DNA from: Sordariomycetes sp. S80-01Y
Taxonomy: Eukaryota; Ascomycota; Sordariomycetes
Length of the DNA stretch: 64,000 nucleotides
Direction: 5' to 3'
NCBI GenBank assembly: GCA_037042185.1
Contig: JAXQJY010000032.1
Coordinates: forward strand, 1,488,001 to 1,552,000
The notes under the pieces were generated by a model. The model ran no database searches, had not been told where the DNA came from, and was given only the letters and a program-made list of their open reading frames with translations. The translations under genes and the position numbers were made by a program. This document shows, one piece after another, positions 53,197 to 63,477 of this stretch. Every line of letters begins with the position of its first letter. Position 1 is the stretch's first letter.

Positions 53197-54093
53197 ATGG
53201 CTGTGGCCTCTCTCAAGCGTAGACCGCCTCCAGCCGGAGCGTGGGACAGCCACGTCCACGTTATCGACGAAGAACAATTTCCTTTCCACCCTGAACATTC
53301 CTACCGCCCTCGCAAAGCCACCATATCCGACCTTCAACAGTTTCACGACCGTCTCGGCATAGCGCATCCTTGCCTCGTGGCTGTCTCGGTCTACCATACA
53401 GACTCCAAGCCAATCCTCTATGCCCTTCAGCAGATCGAGGACCAGGGTCGTGCAGTGGCATGCATAGACCCTGAGACTACTTCCGACGAGCAGCTTCAGA
53501 TTCTGCACAATGCGGGAATCAGAGGTGTCCGACTCAATCTAAAGACACGCGACGACGCATTAAACTTGGAAGCCGTTCGGTCGGCGGCGGATAAGATCCG
53601 ACCCCTGCGCTGGGCATTGCAGCTATATGTCGGCCTGAATCAAATCCAGCAGCTGGCACCTATAGTACCTGATCTCGGTGTGACGGTAATTATAGACCAC
53701 CTGGGGTCGCCTCAGCCGTCCCAGGGCCCAATCCTCCGTCAACAGGGGTATTCCGAGTTCATGTCTCTTCTTCGATCTGGGCTGGTTTGGACGAAGCTAA
53801 GTGGCGTGTATCGTTTCAAAGATCTGCCTGATCTTGATCTGTACGTCGAGGATATCCTCAGGACAGCGCCTCACCAGGTGGTATGGGCCAGTGACTGGCC
53901 TCACACAGGCGGAGTGGCGGCGAACCCCGGAGGCGATAAGAACAAGCTGCAGGAATACCGGCATATTGACGACGCGGCTTGGGTAGAACAGTGTTGGGAT
54001 TGGTGCCGAAATGTCGAGGGCGGCGACGGGGAGCAGTTGGCTCGCAAGATCTGGGTCGATAATCCTCGGAGGTTGTGGCAGTACGAAGGTTGA
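53197..54093 (+). CDS. LigI-like amidohydrolase (amidohydrolase_2 TIM barrel)
   Basis: The product is 298 aa, intronless; the ATG at 53197 is the first in frame. Amidohydrolase-superfamily metal-site residues can be seen: Asp17 and His19-x-His21 in WDSHVHV, His168 in IIDHLG, and Asp233 in WASDWPHTG. GIRGVRLNL supplies Arg112, which in 2-pyrone-4,6-dicarboxylate lactonase LigI helps bind a carboxylate. LigI hydrolyses the pyrone ring in the protocatechuate 4,5-cleavage pathway. Relatives include D-galactarolactone isomerase and other lactonases, so the substrate is unsettled. A carboxylated lactone or pyrone is the best guess given the aldolase beside it. Confidence 0.88.
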   Translation: MAVASLKRRPPPAGAWDSHVHVIDEEQFPFHPEHSYRPRKATISDLQQFHDRLGIAHPCLVAVSVYHTDSKPILYALQQIEDQGRAVACIDPETTSDEQLQILHNAGIRGVRLNLKTRDDALNLEAVRSAADKIRPLRWALQLYVGLNQIQQLAPIVPDLGVTVIIDHLGSPQPSQGPILRQQGYSEFMSLLRSGLVWTKLSGVYRFKDLPDLDLYVEDILRTAPHQVVWASDWPHTGGVAANPGGDKNKLQEYRHIDDAAWVEQCWDWCRNVEGGDGEQLARKIWVDNPRRLWQYEG

Positions 54094-54152
54094 CGTCCCC
54101 GTGCCACTTACATACATTTTGTAGAGCAAACCACAATCAACATCGGTCAAAC

Positions 54153-55337
54153 TCATGGTGAGCTCATTACAGACCAAAACGTGCGACTTGGCTCTTCCCT
54201 GATTTGTGTGTTTGGCCACTCAAGCCACTCCGACCAGTAGTCGCCGAGGTGGCCTGAGATACCTCTTACGAGAAGGCTACCTGAGCCACTGAATGCCCAG
54301 TAGTCTCTGGCATGGTGCAAGAGAACGCCATAATATGCGAGCAAGATGAGTGCTTCGGGTCGCCGTTGCTTCAGCAAGGAGATGTAATCGTCCTTGGCTC
54401 GAACCAACCACTCCTGAACGGCAGCCAGTCTGCCTCGCCTTGACTTCTTGACCGAGTCGAAAAGATACTGTAGGACTCTAGCCACGTTCAAGTAGACCTC
54501 TAGAGTTGTCTCTGGGAGGTCGGCCGACCTCAGGCGTTTCACCAGCCCATCGCACTCTGACCCAGAAATTGCGTCGTCGTCTATGACGGCCGGGCTGCCG
54601 GCCATATAATCATCGAAGATAGACGTCGCCCTGGCTATCGCATCCCCAACAACAGCTGCAATGCCTTTGTGGAGCTCGAGACAATGTGTCATTTTGTCGA
54701 GAGTAGCTGGCAAATCAGAAGCTGAGGAGAAGGCGTCAAAAAGAGCTTGCTGGCCAAGCAGCGTCGAGAAGGCGAAGGGTGCCAAAGGATTGTCATGTTT
54801 TTCCGCTCGGTTGAAATGACCAATGGCTCGTGTTTGAAGCCTCAAAGCTTCGTGGCGATACCAGTCGTGATCATGCTCGGACAGGGTGCTCTTGTGAGAG
54901 GCGGCCAGTGCCAGCATCTGGTCCATCAAGTAAGGTGTTCGAAAATGCTCACGACTGGCAACATCGAAGATGAGCTGAATGTCCGAGCAAGCTGAAATGG
55001 CTTCAGCGACTAGACGATCCTTAAAGTGCGAGTAGAGTTCGAAGTGCAGCAAGCTATAGCTCTCGGCCGCCGCGAGAGCCTCGTCCACTCGCGGCGGCGT
55101 CGGCGCATCAGCCGTCGGAGTGTGTAGCAGAGGTTCGAGGATAGCTCTCTGTCGAAGATTTCCGTACGAACCGACTCGGTCCGGGGCGAGATACGAGGGC
55201 ACGTTCAGGTACGAGCATTCTCGCCCCGATGCGTCGCATCGAGCGCATGTCGGCTGTCTCTCGTCGCATTTGACCTTGCGCTGCTTGCAGGTCTTGCAGC
55301 CAAGGCGAGACTTCCGGTGCGACTTGCGCGTTTGCAT
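54153..55337 (-). CDS. Zn2Cys6 transcription factor (Upc2-like layout)
   Basis: The product is 394 aa, intronless. The zinc cluster lies near the N-terminus (residues 14-41) in RLGCKTCKQRKVKCDERQ with spacing Cx2Cx6Cx6Cx2Cx6C. The rest resembles the compact C-terminal region of sterol-uptake-control-type regulators: a helical segment beginning AESYSLLHFELYSHF and YLMDQMLALAASHKS, then mostly helices to the end. Its stop lies only 59 bp from that of the convergent amidohydrolase. Its own promoter is at most 274 bp, up to the stop of the transaminase gene. The position amid the enzyme genes makes it the best candidate for a pathway-specific regulator. Confidence 0.9.
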   Translation of the reverse strand: MQTRKSHRKSRLGCKTCKQRKVKCDERQPTCARCDASGRECSYLNVPSYLAPDRVGSYGNLRQRAILEPLLHTPTADAPTPPRVDEALAAAESYSLLHFELYSHFKDRLVAEAISACSDIQLIFDVASREHFRTPYLMDQMLALAASHKSTLSEHDHDWYRHEALRLQTRAIGHFNRAEKHDNPLAPFAFSTLLGQQALFDAFSSASDLPATLDKMTHCLELHKGIAAVVGDAIARATSIFDDYMAGSPAVIDDDAISGSECDGLVKRLRSADLPETTLEVYLNVARVLQYLFDSVKKSRRGRLAAVQEWLVRAKDDYISLLKQRRPEALILLAYYGVLLHHARDYWAFSGSGSLLVRGISGHLGDYWSEWLEWPNTQIREEPSRTFWSVMSSP

Positions 55338-55611
55338 GGCGAGACTTCTGTCACGCTGCTAGTGACTCAGAAAGCTGCCATTGCCAGGTAAGCATCGGGA
55401 GGATGAAGAGGAATGACCAAGCTCGGGGGAGATGGTCGAAGCGAGGGAAATACGAGGAGGTGGGGCTCATGTCCGAACTCGCCCAGCAACCTTGGTTAGT
55501 TCACTCGGATCGGATACGATGTAAGACTTGTTTTGGAATTCGATCTCTCTATTCAGACAAGCAAATGGCACGTTGCGATAGTAGGGCAGAGTCGCTGCAG
55601 ATACCTGGGCA

Positions 55612-56598
55612 TCAAATACCCGTTTTGGATTCAGACTTCTCGTATGCGACCTCCAACGTGCGGCTCGGCGACCAATGCATCTCCCAATACCCATCCCAGA
55701 TCTTCTTAGTCAGAGGCCCAACCTGGCCATTCCGCACGGGCTGGTCCTCCATGACGGTGATAGGCATGATCCCCCCTGCAGTAGTACACATGAAGATCTC
55801 ATCCGCCTCGTATGCCATCTGCACGGGTATGACCTCACACCTGATCGGGATGTTATTGGCACGGGCGACATCGAACACGCTCCTGCGTGTGATCCCATGC
55901 AGGACACCACGGTCTGGAGTGTACAGTGTTCCGTCCTTGATGAAGCAGATGTTGAAGCCAGATCCCTCCGTCAAGTTGGCATCACCGTCTGTCAGGAAGG
56001 GGTAGTGCGCACCGCGATCCCTCGCTTCGAACATTGCCCTTGTAAGGTCGCCCCATTGGAGGTTCTTAACCGTTGGATCGATGGATCCGGGAGGCACTCG
56101 GCGAACGGTGCGAGCAACCACAGCACTCCCACCCTTCAACTGCCTCTCGGGCTCCATTACCCAGACATAAGGCTGGACGAACATATAAAGGTTATTCGTA
56201 AGATCTTTCACTTCCATTTCCCGGACACCTTCGAGCCCCCGGGTGACGATCAACTCCACAAACGCGTCTCTGATGCCACTCTTGGCGACCATGTCCAAGA
56301 GGATGCGCTTGATTTCATCATGAGGCAACGGGAGCCTCAGTCGAATCTTCTGACAGCTTGACTCGAGTCTTTGAAGGTGGTCGTCGAGGCGGAAGAAGCG
56401 ACCGTCCCAAACGGCCGGGACGTCGTAGGTGAGATCGCTGTGTAGGAAGCCTTGGTCCAGCAGGGGTATGCGCGCCTGTCTGAGAGGAACAAGTTCGCCC
56501 TCGATCCAAGCTACCCCTTGCGCGAATGGGTGGGAGCTCTGTTTCAGGGCTTCGTTTCGGACACGATGACCGGCGAACACCTTTGCCATAGTAGCCAT
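55612..56598 (-). CDS. fold-type IV transaminase, (R)-amine transaminase-like
   Basis: The product is 328 aa, intronless. It resembles the fungal (R)-selective amine transaminases described from Aspergillus and Nectria. The PLP-binding Lys is 178 in [20 protein letters not shown] (His53, Tyr58) and [15 protein letters not shown] form the small pocket. TRGLEGVR puts Arg126 where those enzymes have the carboxylate-binding Arg, and LTEGSGFN carries Glu211. [13 protein letters not shown] and [12 protein letters not shown] complete the family. D-amino-acid or branched-chain transaminases share the fold but lack this motif set. The open frame reaches 56793 but has no earlier ATG. It shares a 767-bp divergent promoter region with the next regulator. 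Confidence 0.9.
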   Translation of the reverse strand: MATMAKVFAGHRVRNEALKQSSHPFAQGVAWIEGELVPLRQARIPLLDQGFLHSDLTYDVPAVWDGRFFRLDDHLQRLESSCQKIRLRLPLPHDEIKRILLDMVAKSGIRDAFVELIVTRGLEGVREMEVKDLTNNLYMFVQPYVWVMEPERQLKGGSAVVARTVRRVPPGSIDPTVKNLQWGDLTRAMFEARDRGAHYPFLTDGDANLTEGSGFNICFIKDGTLYTPDRGVLHGITRRSVFDVARANNIPIRCEVIPVQMAYEADEIFMCTTAGGIMPITVMEDQPVRNGQVGPLTKKIWDGYWEMHWSPSRTLEVAYEKSESKTGI

Positions 56599-57365
56599 GG
56601 TGGAGTGGTTTCGTCGAACTGAGTTGAGTGCTGACAGGGAACGACGGCGGAAGCGGGCATAGGAAAAACTCGAGTCCACCAAGTTCTTTCTGATTTCAGT
56701 CTTATTTATACTGTGATCTGGCCTTCTCAATGTGCGCCCTTCGATGCCCTTTATCGCGTGCTGTTCTCTGTTCCACCAGGGCGCATTGCCCAAAACGGTA
56801 ATTGCCTAAAGAGGAATCTACAAAATGGTACTAGTCTAGCTGGTCAGTAGAACCAAATTGGCGGTCGTTGGTCATCGACTCATCAGACGCCACCAAAGGA
56901 GAAATCCTCTACGGACTTCAACAATATTGGAAAGACAGAATTGTGTACAGGTATCTGGGAAAGACTTTTTATTGTGAGACTCTGCGACTTTGAAGCAAAT
57001 CATCTCTCCTTGCTCAGCTTCTTAGGTGTGGGGGCTCAGTACCAGATTGTCAACTCCGCAGCGGCGAGGCCGACGTCTGACGTCGAGACCGAAGTTTCGT
57101 GGCGGGAACGGAATTTGATCCTTCCATCATCGTCGAACTCGCAAGCTTACCCTACCTCGATAACCCGACCCGGGGTCATGGCCATCGTCGTCTCGAGGAC
57201 TCACATCCATCTTGAGCCTTTATACGCTTAGGCATCGACCCTTGTCCATTGGTCCCGCTGTCGACGGGGGCAGCCGAGTCCGAGTCACGCCCGAGATCCT
57301 CTCAAAAGGGTATCTACCGCTTTTGGCTGCCTACAGATAGTTAAACGACTGGCTGGGTGATTGTC
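56599..57365. promoter_or_regulatory. divergent promoter, transaminase / regulator
   Basis: This stretch separates the divergent transaminase and Fungal_trans_2 genes. ACCCGGGGT at 57168-57176, identical to the box at 51344-51352, lies 190 bp before the regulator start and 570 bp before the transaminase start. A 96-codon frame at 56941-57231 shows no domain. Confidence 0.4.
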
Positions 57366-59255
57366 ATGGAGCTTGGATGGAAAAGTCCTCCAGTACTGGA
57401 CATGACGCTGCCGCCCGCGCCAACGCCTCATACTCCGCCGACAGATCGCGGGAGCCACAGGTTCAAATTCGTGCAAGGCCGGGCAGCACGGCGGCGAAAG
57501 AACACGCTACTGCCACGGGAAGGTACTTCTGCAGGTGCATTCTCAAAGTTCCGACTAAATATTCAGGTTGCCTCTCGTGAGAAGGGGCTGTCGCCAAACC
57601 ATGTAGCTGCAGCATCTACGGATGCCTCCGACAAGCCACAATACCAGGAGCCACATCGCAACACTGTTGCCGATGCTGGTTTGATAAATGTCCCAGGTTC
57701 GCGGAAGTCAGAAACTTGCCATAGCGATATTCCGCAATCGAGAAAAGGTGTCAGGAGCCCTTCGATACCCGACTGGTGGGATTCACTACACGAGTGCCCA
57801 GCATCGGACTTCGACACTCAGATCTCGAGGACCACGGCCATTCAGCCCCAACCCCAACTTCAGCACTACAGCTGGTCTCGTGGGTGCTGCAAATCAAATA
57901 ACAGTATAAATATACTGGAGCCTCCTCTTGCATTAAGCAGCGGGGTCCTGTATCGCAGCTTGGCACATAAATACAGTGTCATGTTCTCAATGTGTAAGCT
58001 CAAGCATATCCGCGGATGAGGCGCCAGTGCTAACCAATGATCAGTCAACGACGAGTTTTGTGTTGTACCGCTCAGCACAGACTGTCTTGACAACCCTTTC
58101 CGAGCCAGGGAGGACTTCGCCGAGAGTTATAATTTTCTATCACACGCAGTCATGGCGCTCACGTCTCATCACCTGTCAAAGAGGACGGAGTCGACGGTAT
58201 TGCGAAGGGAGACTCAAGCTCATTGGTCAATTGCATTGCAGTCGTTAAGCACCGCGCTGTCCCGTACCGACATACTGCCTCTCTTGGACACTATACTGCT
58301 TCTAATCAATTTCGAGGTAATCTTGCCATCTTCGAGGCTCAAGATGGGGACAGGCTGACGGGTTCTCCAGTCGACACAATCCGCTTTCGGTATGCTCAAT
58401 ATGCACCTTGGAGGGGCGAAGCGCCTTTTGGAGCAGCCAGGGGCAATGGAAATCTTCGCTCGAAGCTCAAGGATGAGGGCACAGGTAGCGATGCTGATAT
58501 GGTGGGATGTGACGAGCGCTCTGACATCGAGGTCGAGGCCACGCCTTGTAGACCCATACCTCGACTCGCTGAAAGATTTCAACCAAAGAGATGGCTGGTC
58601 TTTCCTCACGTTAGCCGGGTGTCCGACGGCGTTTGTCGTTGCTATGGCTCGCCTAGCCGCGCTGGCGCACCGCCACGAGCGTCTGTCTGCGAGCCGGCGC
58701 AACATACACGATGCCGACTTGCAACTAATACTCGACGAGGTCAGAAGCTACAATCACATCTGCGAGCTTGTCTGCTGCCTCTCCTACACCCACTTCAATA
58801 GTACAGGTACCGATGGCGCCCTGAATCGCCATTATTGTATCGAGGCTTGGCGGCATGCCATCTTACTTTACACGCTGCGAGTCTTCAGTACCAACCAGAC
58901 CAACCAAGATCTATCCTCCATCAGCTACCACGCGCGCATGATTCTTGACAGCGCTCGCTGCATTCCACCAACAGAGCCATTTCAGAAACAGGTGCTTCTC
59001 CCGGTCTTTCTCGCAGGTGCGGAGGTTGATGATGAGTTCAACCGATCATTCGTCAGGACATACTGCCGGCATTGGAGCAAGGCCTGTAACTTCGATCAGT
59101 TCAGTGGTGCTCTGGCCTTGCTAGAGGGTATCTGGAACGATTGGACTCCTGACAATAGAGGTCTCCATTGGTGGGGTGTTAAAATTGGCAACGGGGGTGA
59201 GTCCGTTCGTGCTGAAGGGGACAACGAGCTTCAAAAACAATTGCTTCTGGGCTAG
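57366..59255 (+). CDS. Fungal_trans_2-type regulator without visible zinc cluster
   Basis: Exons are 57366-57993, 58045-58316 and 58371-59255 (introns of 51 and 54 bp), giving 594 aa. The splices give HKYSVMFSMFNDEF and LLINFESTQSAFG, in frame. The middle (DNPFRAREDFAESYNFLSHAVMAL, WSIALQSLSTALS, MHLGGAKRLL) is typical of the Fungal_trans_2 / DUF3468 domain of C6 regulators. No Cys-rich zinc cluster is found in the N-terminus; instead there is a short basic start (FKFVQGRAARRRKN) seen in some zinc-cluster-less members. A missed upstream exon could still carry one. The ATG at 57399 is an alternative start. Confidence 0.75.
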
Positions 59256-59448
59256 ATAAGCCAAATGATTAGACTTCACGAGAATAAGACTCCAGTACAA
59301 TCTTTTATGGAGCCACACATTGGTATTAAGTCCATATGAATGCTCGCATCGGGTATCCAACAAACAATCTCCACTATTGAATCGCGGCCCTTGGCCATCG
59401 ACCTCATGGAATAGATAGACCTTCAGCAAAACACTAAACAAAGCACAA
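59256..59448. other. short convergent spacer
   Basis: The stretch lies between two convergent stop codons and is probably 3' UTR only. Confidence 0.4.
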
Positions 59449-61148
59449 CTAGACGGTCTTCTCGACAGTGGTGCTTCCGGCCTTGTCTCCGGGCATGTCC
59501 TCGTGGTGGACGATCTTCTCGACGGCGGAGGTCATACGGTCGGCAAGCGCCTGGTCCTCGAAAACTGGTCTGTGTCAGCAAATGTCTTGGGTGTTTGATA
59601 TAAGTCGGGCGAAACGTACTGAAAGTAAGCTCTTCGAGGGTCTTGCCAGCTGTCTCGGGAAACATGAAGAAGACAAAGACAATTTCGAATCCGAGCCAGC
59701 AGCAGTAGGTAATAAGGTACCTCCACGAGATGCTGTCAATGCCAATGGGGTTGAGGAAAGTGGTCAAAAAACCGGCAAGACGGCCAAAGACCTGGAAGAA
59801 GGAGATACCGCGCGAACGCAGAGCGTAGGGCCACAGCTCGACGAGGTAGGTGTAGGTCAAGGCGTTGTAACCGATGTTGTAAGCGGGTGCGTAGAGGAAA
59901 ATGAAGACGAGTGTTGCCCACGAAGCCGCATCGTTGGGTACTCCCGTCTGCTGCGCCTTGACGGCGTAGCGCATGGAGATGGTCCAGGAGATGTAGATAG
60001 CCAAGAGGCAGCAAACGCATGTCATATACATGACGCGGCGACGGAAGCGACGCACAAGCATGGCGACGGTGAAGGCCATGACGAGGGACCAGCACGAGTT
60101 AACGAGGTTGATCGACTGCTTCACGCCAGAGTCTGTGTATCCAATCATAGTGAGGAGGTCGCCGAGATAGTATGAGATGAGCGTGTTACCGGACCACTGG
60201 GTGAAGAGACCCAACATGGCGGTGACGAGGGCACGACGACGCATACCGACGGATCGGAGCAAGTCAGCCCAGGTCTCCTTGGAAGCCTCGTACTCGATCT
60301 TGATGGTCTCGGAGATCTGGGCGATTTCGGCCTTGACGAACTCGGAGTCCTGGTTACCCTCGGCGTGGTAGGTGACGAGAACCTGGTGCGCTTCATCAAC
60401 GCGGTCCTTGGTGATGAGCCAACGGGGAGACTCGGGAAGGAACAGGACGAAGGTGATCTGGAGCAAAGAGGGGCAGATTTGGAGCCAAGAAGGGACCCTC
60501 CAACCATAGTCGCTAGCAATGCGGTTGGTACCGTAGCAGATGCCGGCGGCGGTAATCTGGCCAACGAAGTAGGAGACGTTGAAAAGCGAGGTCATAATGG
60601 GACGCTCCTTGGGGTAGGCAAGTTCTCCAATGAGGGCGGAACCAGCAACGATACAGACAGGAATACCGAAACCGAGGATGACACGGGAGATGATGTACAT
60701 GGCGACGTGCTGAGAGCAACCTTGGACAACAGCACCGACAACCATCACCCACGAGCCGATAAAGATAGACCAACGACGACCGAATTTGCGGTTACACCAG
60801 GGGACAAGAGGCAAGCTCAGAAGAGCACCCAATGAGTAGGCGGCGCCGATGAAGCCCTGGAACGCACCCTGGGGGTGGTCGAAGTACTCCTGCCAGGATT
60901 CGACGATTTGAAGAGCGTTGATCAGCTGGGAATCGAAACCGGAGGTCAATTCAACGCCCATACACGTGGGGAAGAGCTTTCGTTCGTTAGCAAGTCCGCA
61001 GCAGCCACTTTCTTTCTCCGGGACCTACCATGAAGTAAAGGTAACGTAGATTGGGCTTCTTGTACCAGGGGACCTTGTCCTCCTCGACAATGCGAGTGAG
61101 GACGGGGTCGACCTCGGTCTGGTTGCCCCTGTTGACGAACTTGGACAT
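59449..61148 (-). CDS. MFS sugar transporter (lactose-permease-like)
   Basis: There are three exons: 61148-61029, 60976-59620 and 59564-59449, with introns of 52 and 55 bp, giving 530 aa. The first splice gives NLRYLYFMLFPTCMGVELTSGFD, a helix-1 entry typical of fungal lactose/hexose permeases. NRKFGRRWS (loop 2-3), ELAYPKERP, PESPRWLIT, FTQWSGNTLISYYLG (helix 7) and PETAGKTLEELTF at the end of the core are sugar-porter signatures. It is probably a plasma-membrane proton symporter for a sugar or related polyol/acid. It converges with the zinc-cluster-less regulator, 193 bp between stops. Its promoter has an AATATATT element at 61264-61271. Confidence 0.92.
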
Positions 61149-63477
61149 GTTGGCGTTTTGGGACGTGCGAGCGCGTCAACCACGATGGACGAGTATCAGG
61201 AAAGGAGGTCGTCTGGGGAGTGGGAAGACTCTCGACGACGCGACGAGGGCCGGGCCAGGCTTTAATATATTTTGGTACGGGACCCTCCCACCGCCAGGAT
61301 TGGCAGCCAACAAGGCCATGGTTACTCCATGTGCCCTCTTTGGGGAGTCTCCGCTCAGCCTGCCCCGTTGGTCCTATTGGCACCGTGGCCCGCGAACCGA
61401 AGGCGCATGGGGCCTGTCGTGTCAGTGCGCGCGATGCATGGCAAGAGGCCATACGGCGGTGCTTGGCGCCTCGTCCGTCTCCTCATGCGGTCCGAATTTC
61501 TTAAACCCCGGGCTGCAGCAACGGCACGTACCTTGTACAGGGGAACATCGGTAAATGTGTGGTGCTCGCGGGGTGGGGGAACGATGGTGAGGAGACTCCA
61601 ACCCAGGGCGACGCCAGACCGAGATGGCCATTGGTCGGCAAATTAAGGAGCACTAGGGAGAGAATAGGCTATTGTGGGGAGGTGTGGGTGAGCAGCATCT
61701 GGGGTCCAGCTGGAGGGGGGAACCGCCTGGACTTGGCTTTTGCTTAGCTGTCCTCGGAGGGAAGCTTCTCATCCTCGCTTCGAGAATGTGGGAGTGTGAC
61801 CAGAGTGTGTGATTGGGGGGATTGTTTTCCACAGGAAACTTTCGGAGTCCGAGGTGGAGCAGAGCCGTCCAAGCAAACGGGTTGGATGCTTCGACCGTTG
61901 GGGAACTACAATGGGGGCCGCTCGTGAGACGACAAGGTCAAGCCACGGCACAGAACCTTGGCTAGCCGTCATCGCGTGAGAGAATGCGGCGGCACATCCG
62001 CCGTGGCAGTCTCGCTGACTCGGGCGTCAATATTCGGAGCTATTCCATGAGCTTAAGCAAGCCACAAGTCCGGGGGAGCAGGGGCGGCCAACAAAAGCCC
62101 TGAGGGTGCCAAGAGCAATTCGGCGGACAGTCGACCAGAAAAAACAACGAGAAAGGAGCATCACAGGATGGGGAAATGGCTGCGGCGCTGCAGGCTGCAT
62201 CCTCGAGAACCGATCAGTGCTGATCGAAAAGGGAGGCTGTCACGGATGAATGCTCGACTCCAGCCGGCAGAGACCCGCTTTTCCGGAGCCTGCGGCCAAT
62301 TTACCGGCTTGGCTCCCCTCCGCTACCGAAAACCCGCATTAGGTCGTCACGTGTGATCCCAAGGGGGATGCGGAGGGACGGTGCCATCAGAATCGGCTGG
62401 TGATGCATCTAGGATGAACTTGGAACGCGTTTCGAGTCGATCGAGAAGCCTGTTGCACGTTGCAGACGATGCGAGATGGTCTTCGCCCGTTTAACGTTTG
62501 AATTAAGCTGCACGTTAGTGCCAAGGACCTCGACAACCTACAGGAGCCGCAGGGCATCAATGCTACGGTCAAGGGACTGTGTTCAAGACCCTGACTGCTA
62601 GGTACTCCAACGCACACTAGATTTACGCTGCCTCTGGCATGAATGACTTCCGTCGCAACCGATTTCGTGGCTTTGTTGGCCTCTTGGAATTGTCACTCTG
62701 TAGGCATCAGTGATTCCATCACCCATGTTGTCAGGACGGCGCCGGGGAGCTCCCGCCTGTGCTGTCATCAAAATTTCCGGCTCGCATACAATTGCCATAG
62801 TATTGGCCAGCGATCCGGGGCAACCGCGGCCAGTTGAGCCAAGATACGAACAGGTATGGGTGACCAAGGCTTGTCTCGGTCCTCGTCGAATCGGGGCTCG
62901 AGGGTCTGGCACTCACCGACACAGTCCTCGGGGAAAGCGCGCTTTTCTAGAAGCACTGCGTCCAGATGTTTGGTGCGGCTGAAGATTGACATGAGGTGGC
63001 GTCTAAGCTTTTGGAGTGGTGGCCCAATTTGCCTCTTACCCCGGATAATATGCACGCTCTCGAACTTCTGTACTCCACGCGTATCCACGAGACCTACTCC
63101 TCAGCTGAGGGTGAACCCCTCACGTATGATGAAGCGCAATTGTGGTAATCGCCGAGTTTTTGATCCATCGGACGTGCTTTCGCGAAGCGGAATTCCATCC
63201 TATCTGGTCCAGCTCAACCCTTGGTTGGTGCCCAAAACGGTCCCTGTCGCTTACATGCACATACAACCCTCCGCTCCCCGGTTGTGCCGCCGGTGCAGAC
63301 GCGCCAAGCAGCGGCAGGCAATCAAGACCAAACAGCCGGCATGGCAGAACTAGAAAACGAGCGCGCTCAAACTCGGCTTCTAGGCGCGCTGTGCGTCTTA
63401 GCGCGCTGTGCAGAGCAAAGGTACGGGGAGCTCCCGAGGAAAGAGGTGCTCGACATTGAGACTATGGAAATGCAAAT
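61149..63477. other. gene-poor stretch, 2.3 kb
   Basis: This is the promoter region of the sugar permease plus the 3' flank of the aminotransferase. A TATA-like AATATATT lies 116-123 bp before the permease start. Several 100-165-aa frames are present with no recognisable domain. No repeat was recognised. Confidence 0.4.

Noticed and set aside
55612-56598. Branched-chain aminotransferase assignment
   Set aside because: The pocket motifs ([26 protein letters not shown]) match the fungal (R)-amine transaminase group better.
62856-63353. 165-codon plus-strand frame near the right end
   Set aside because: No domain, strongly basic random composition, and no promoter or splice support.
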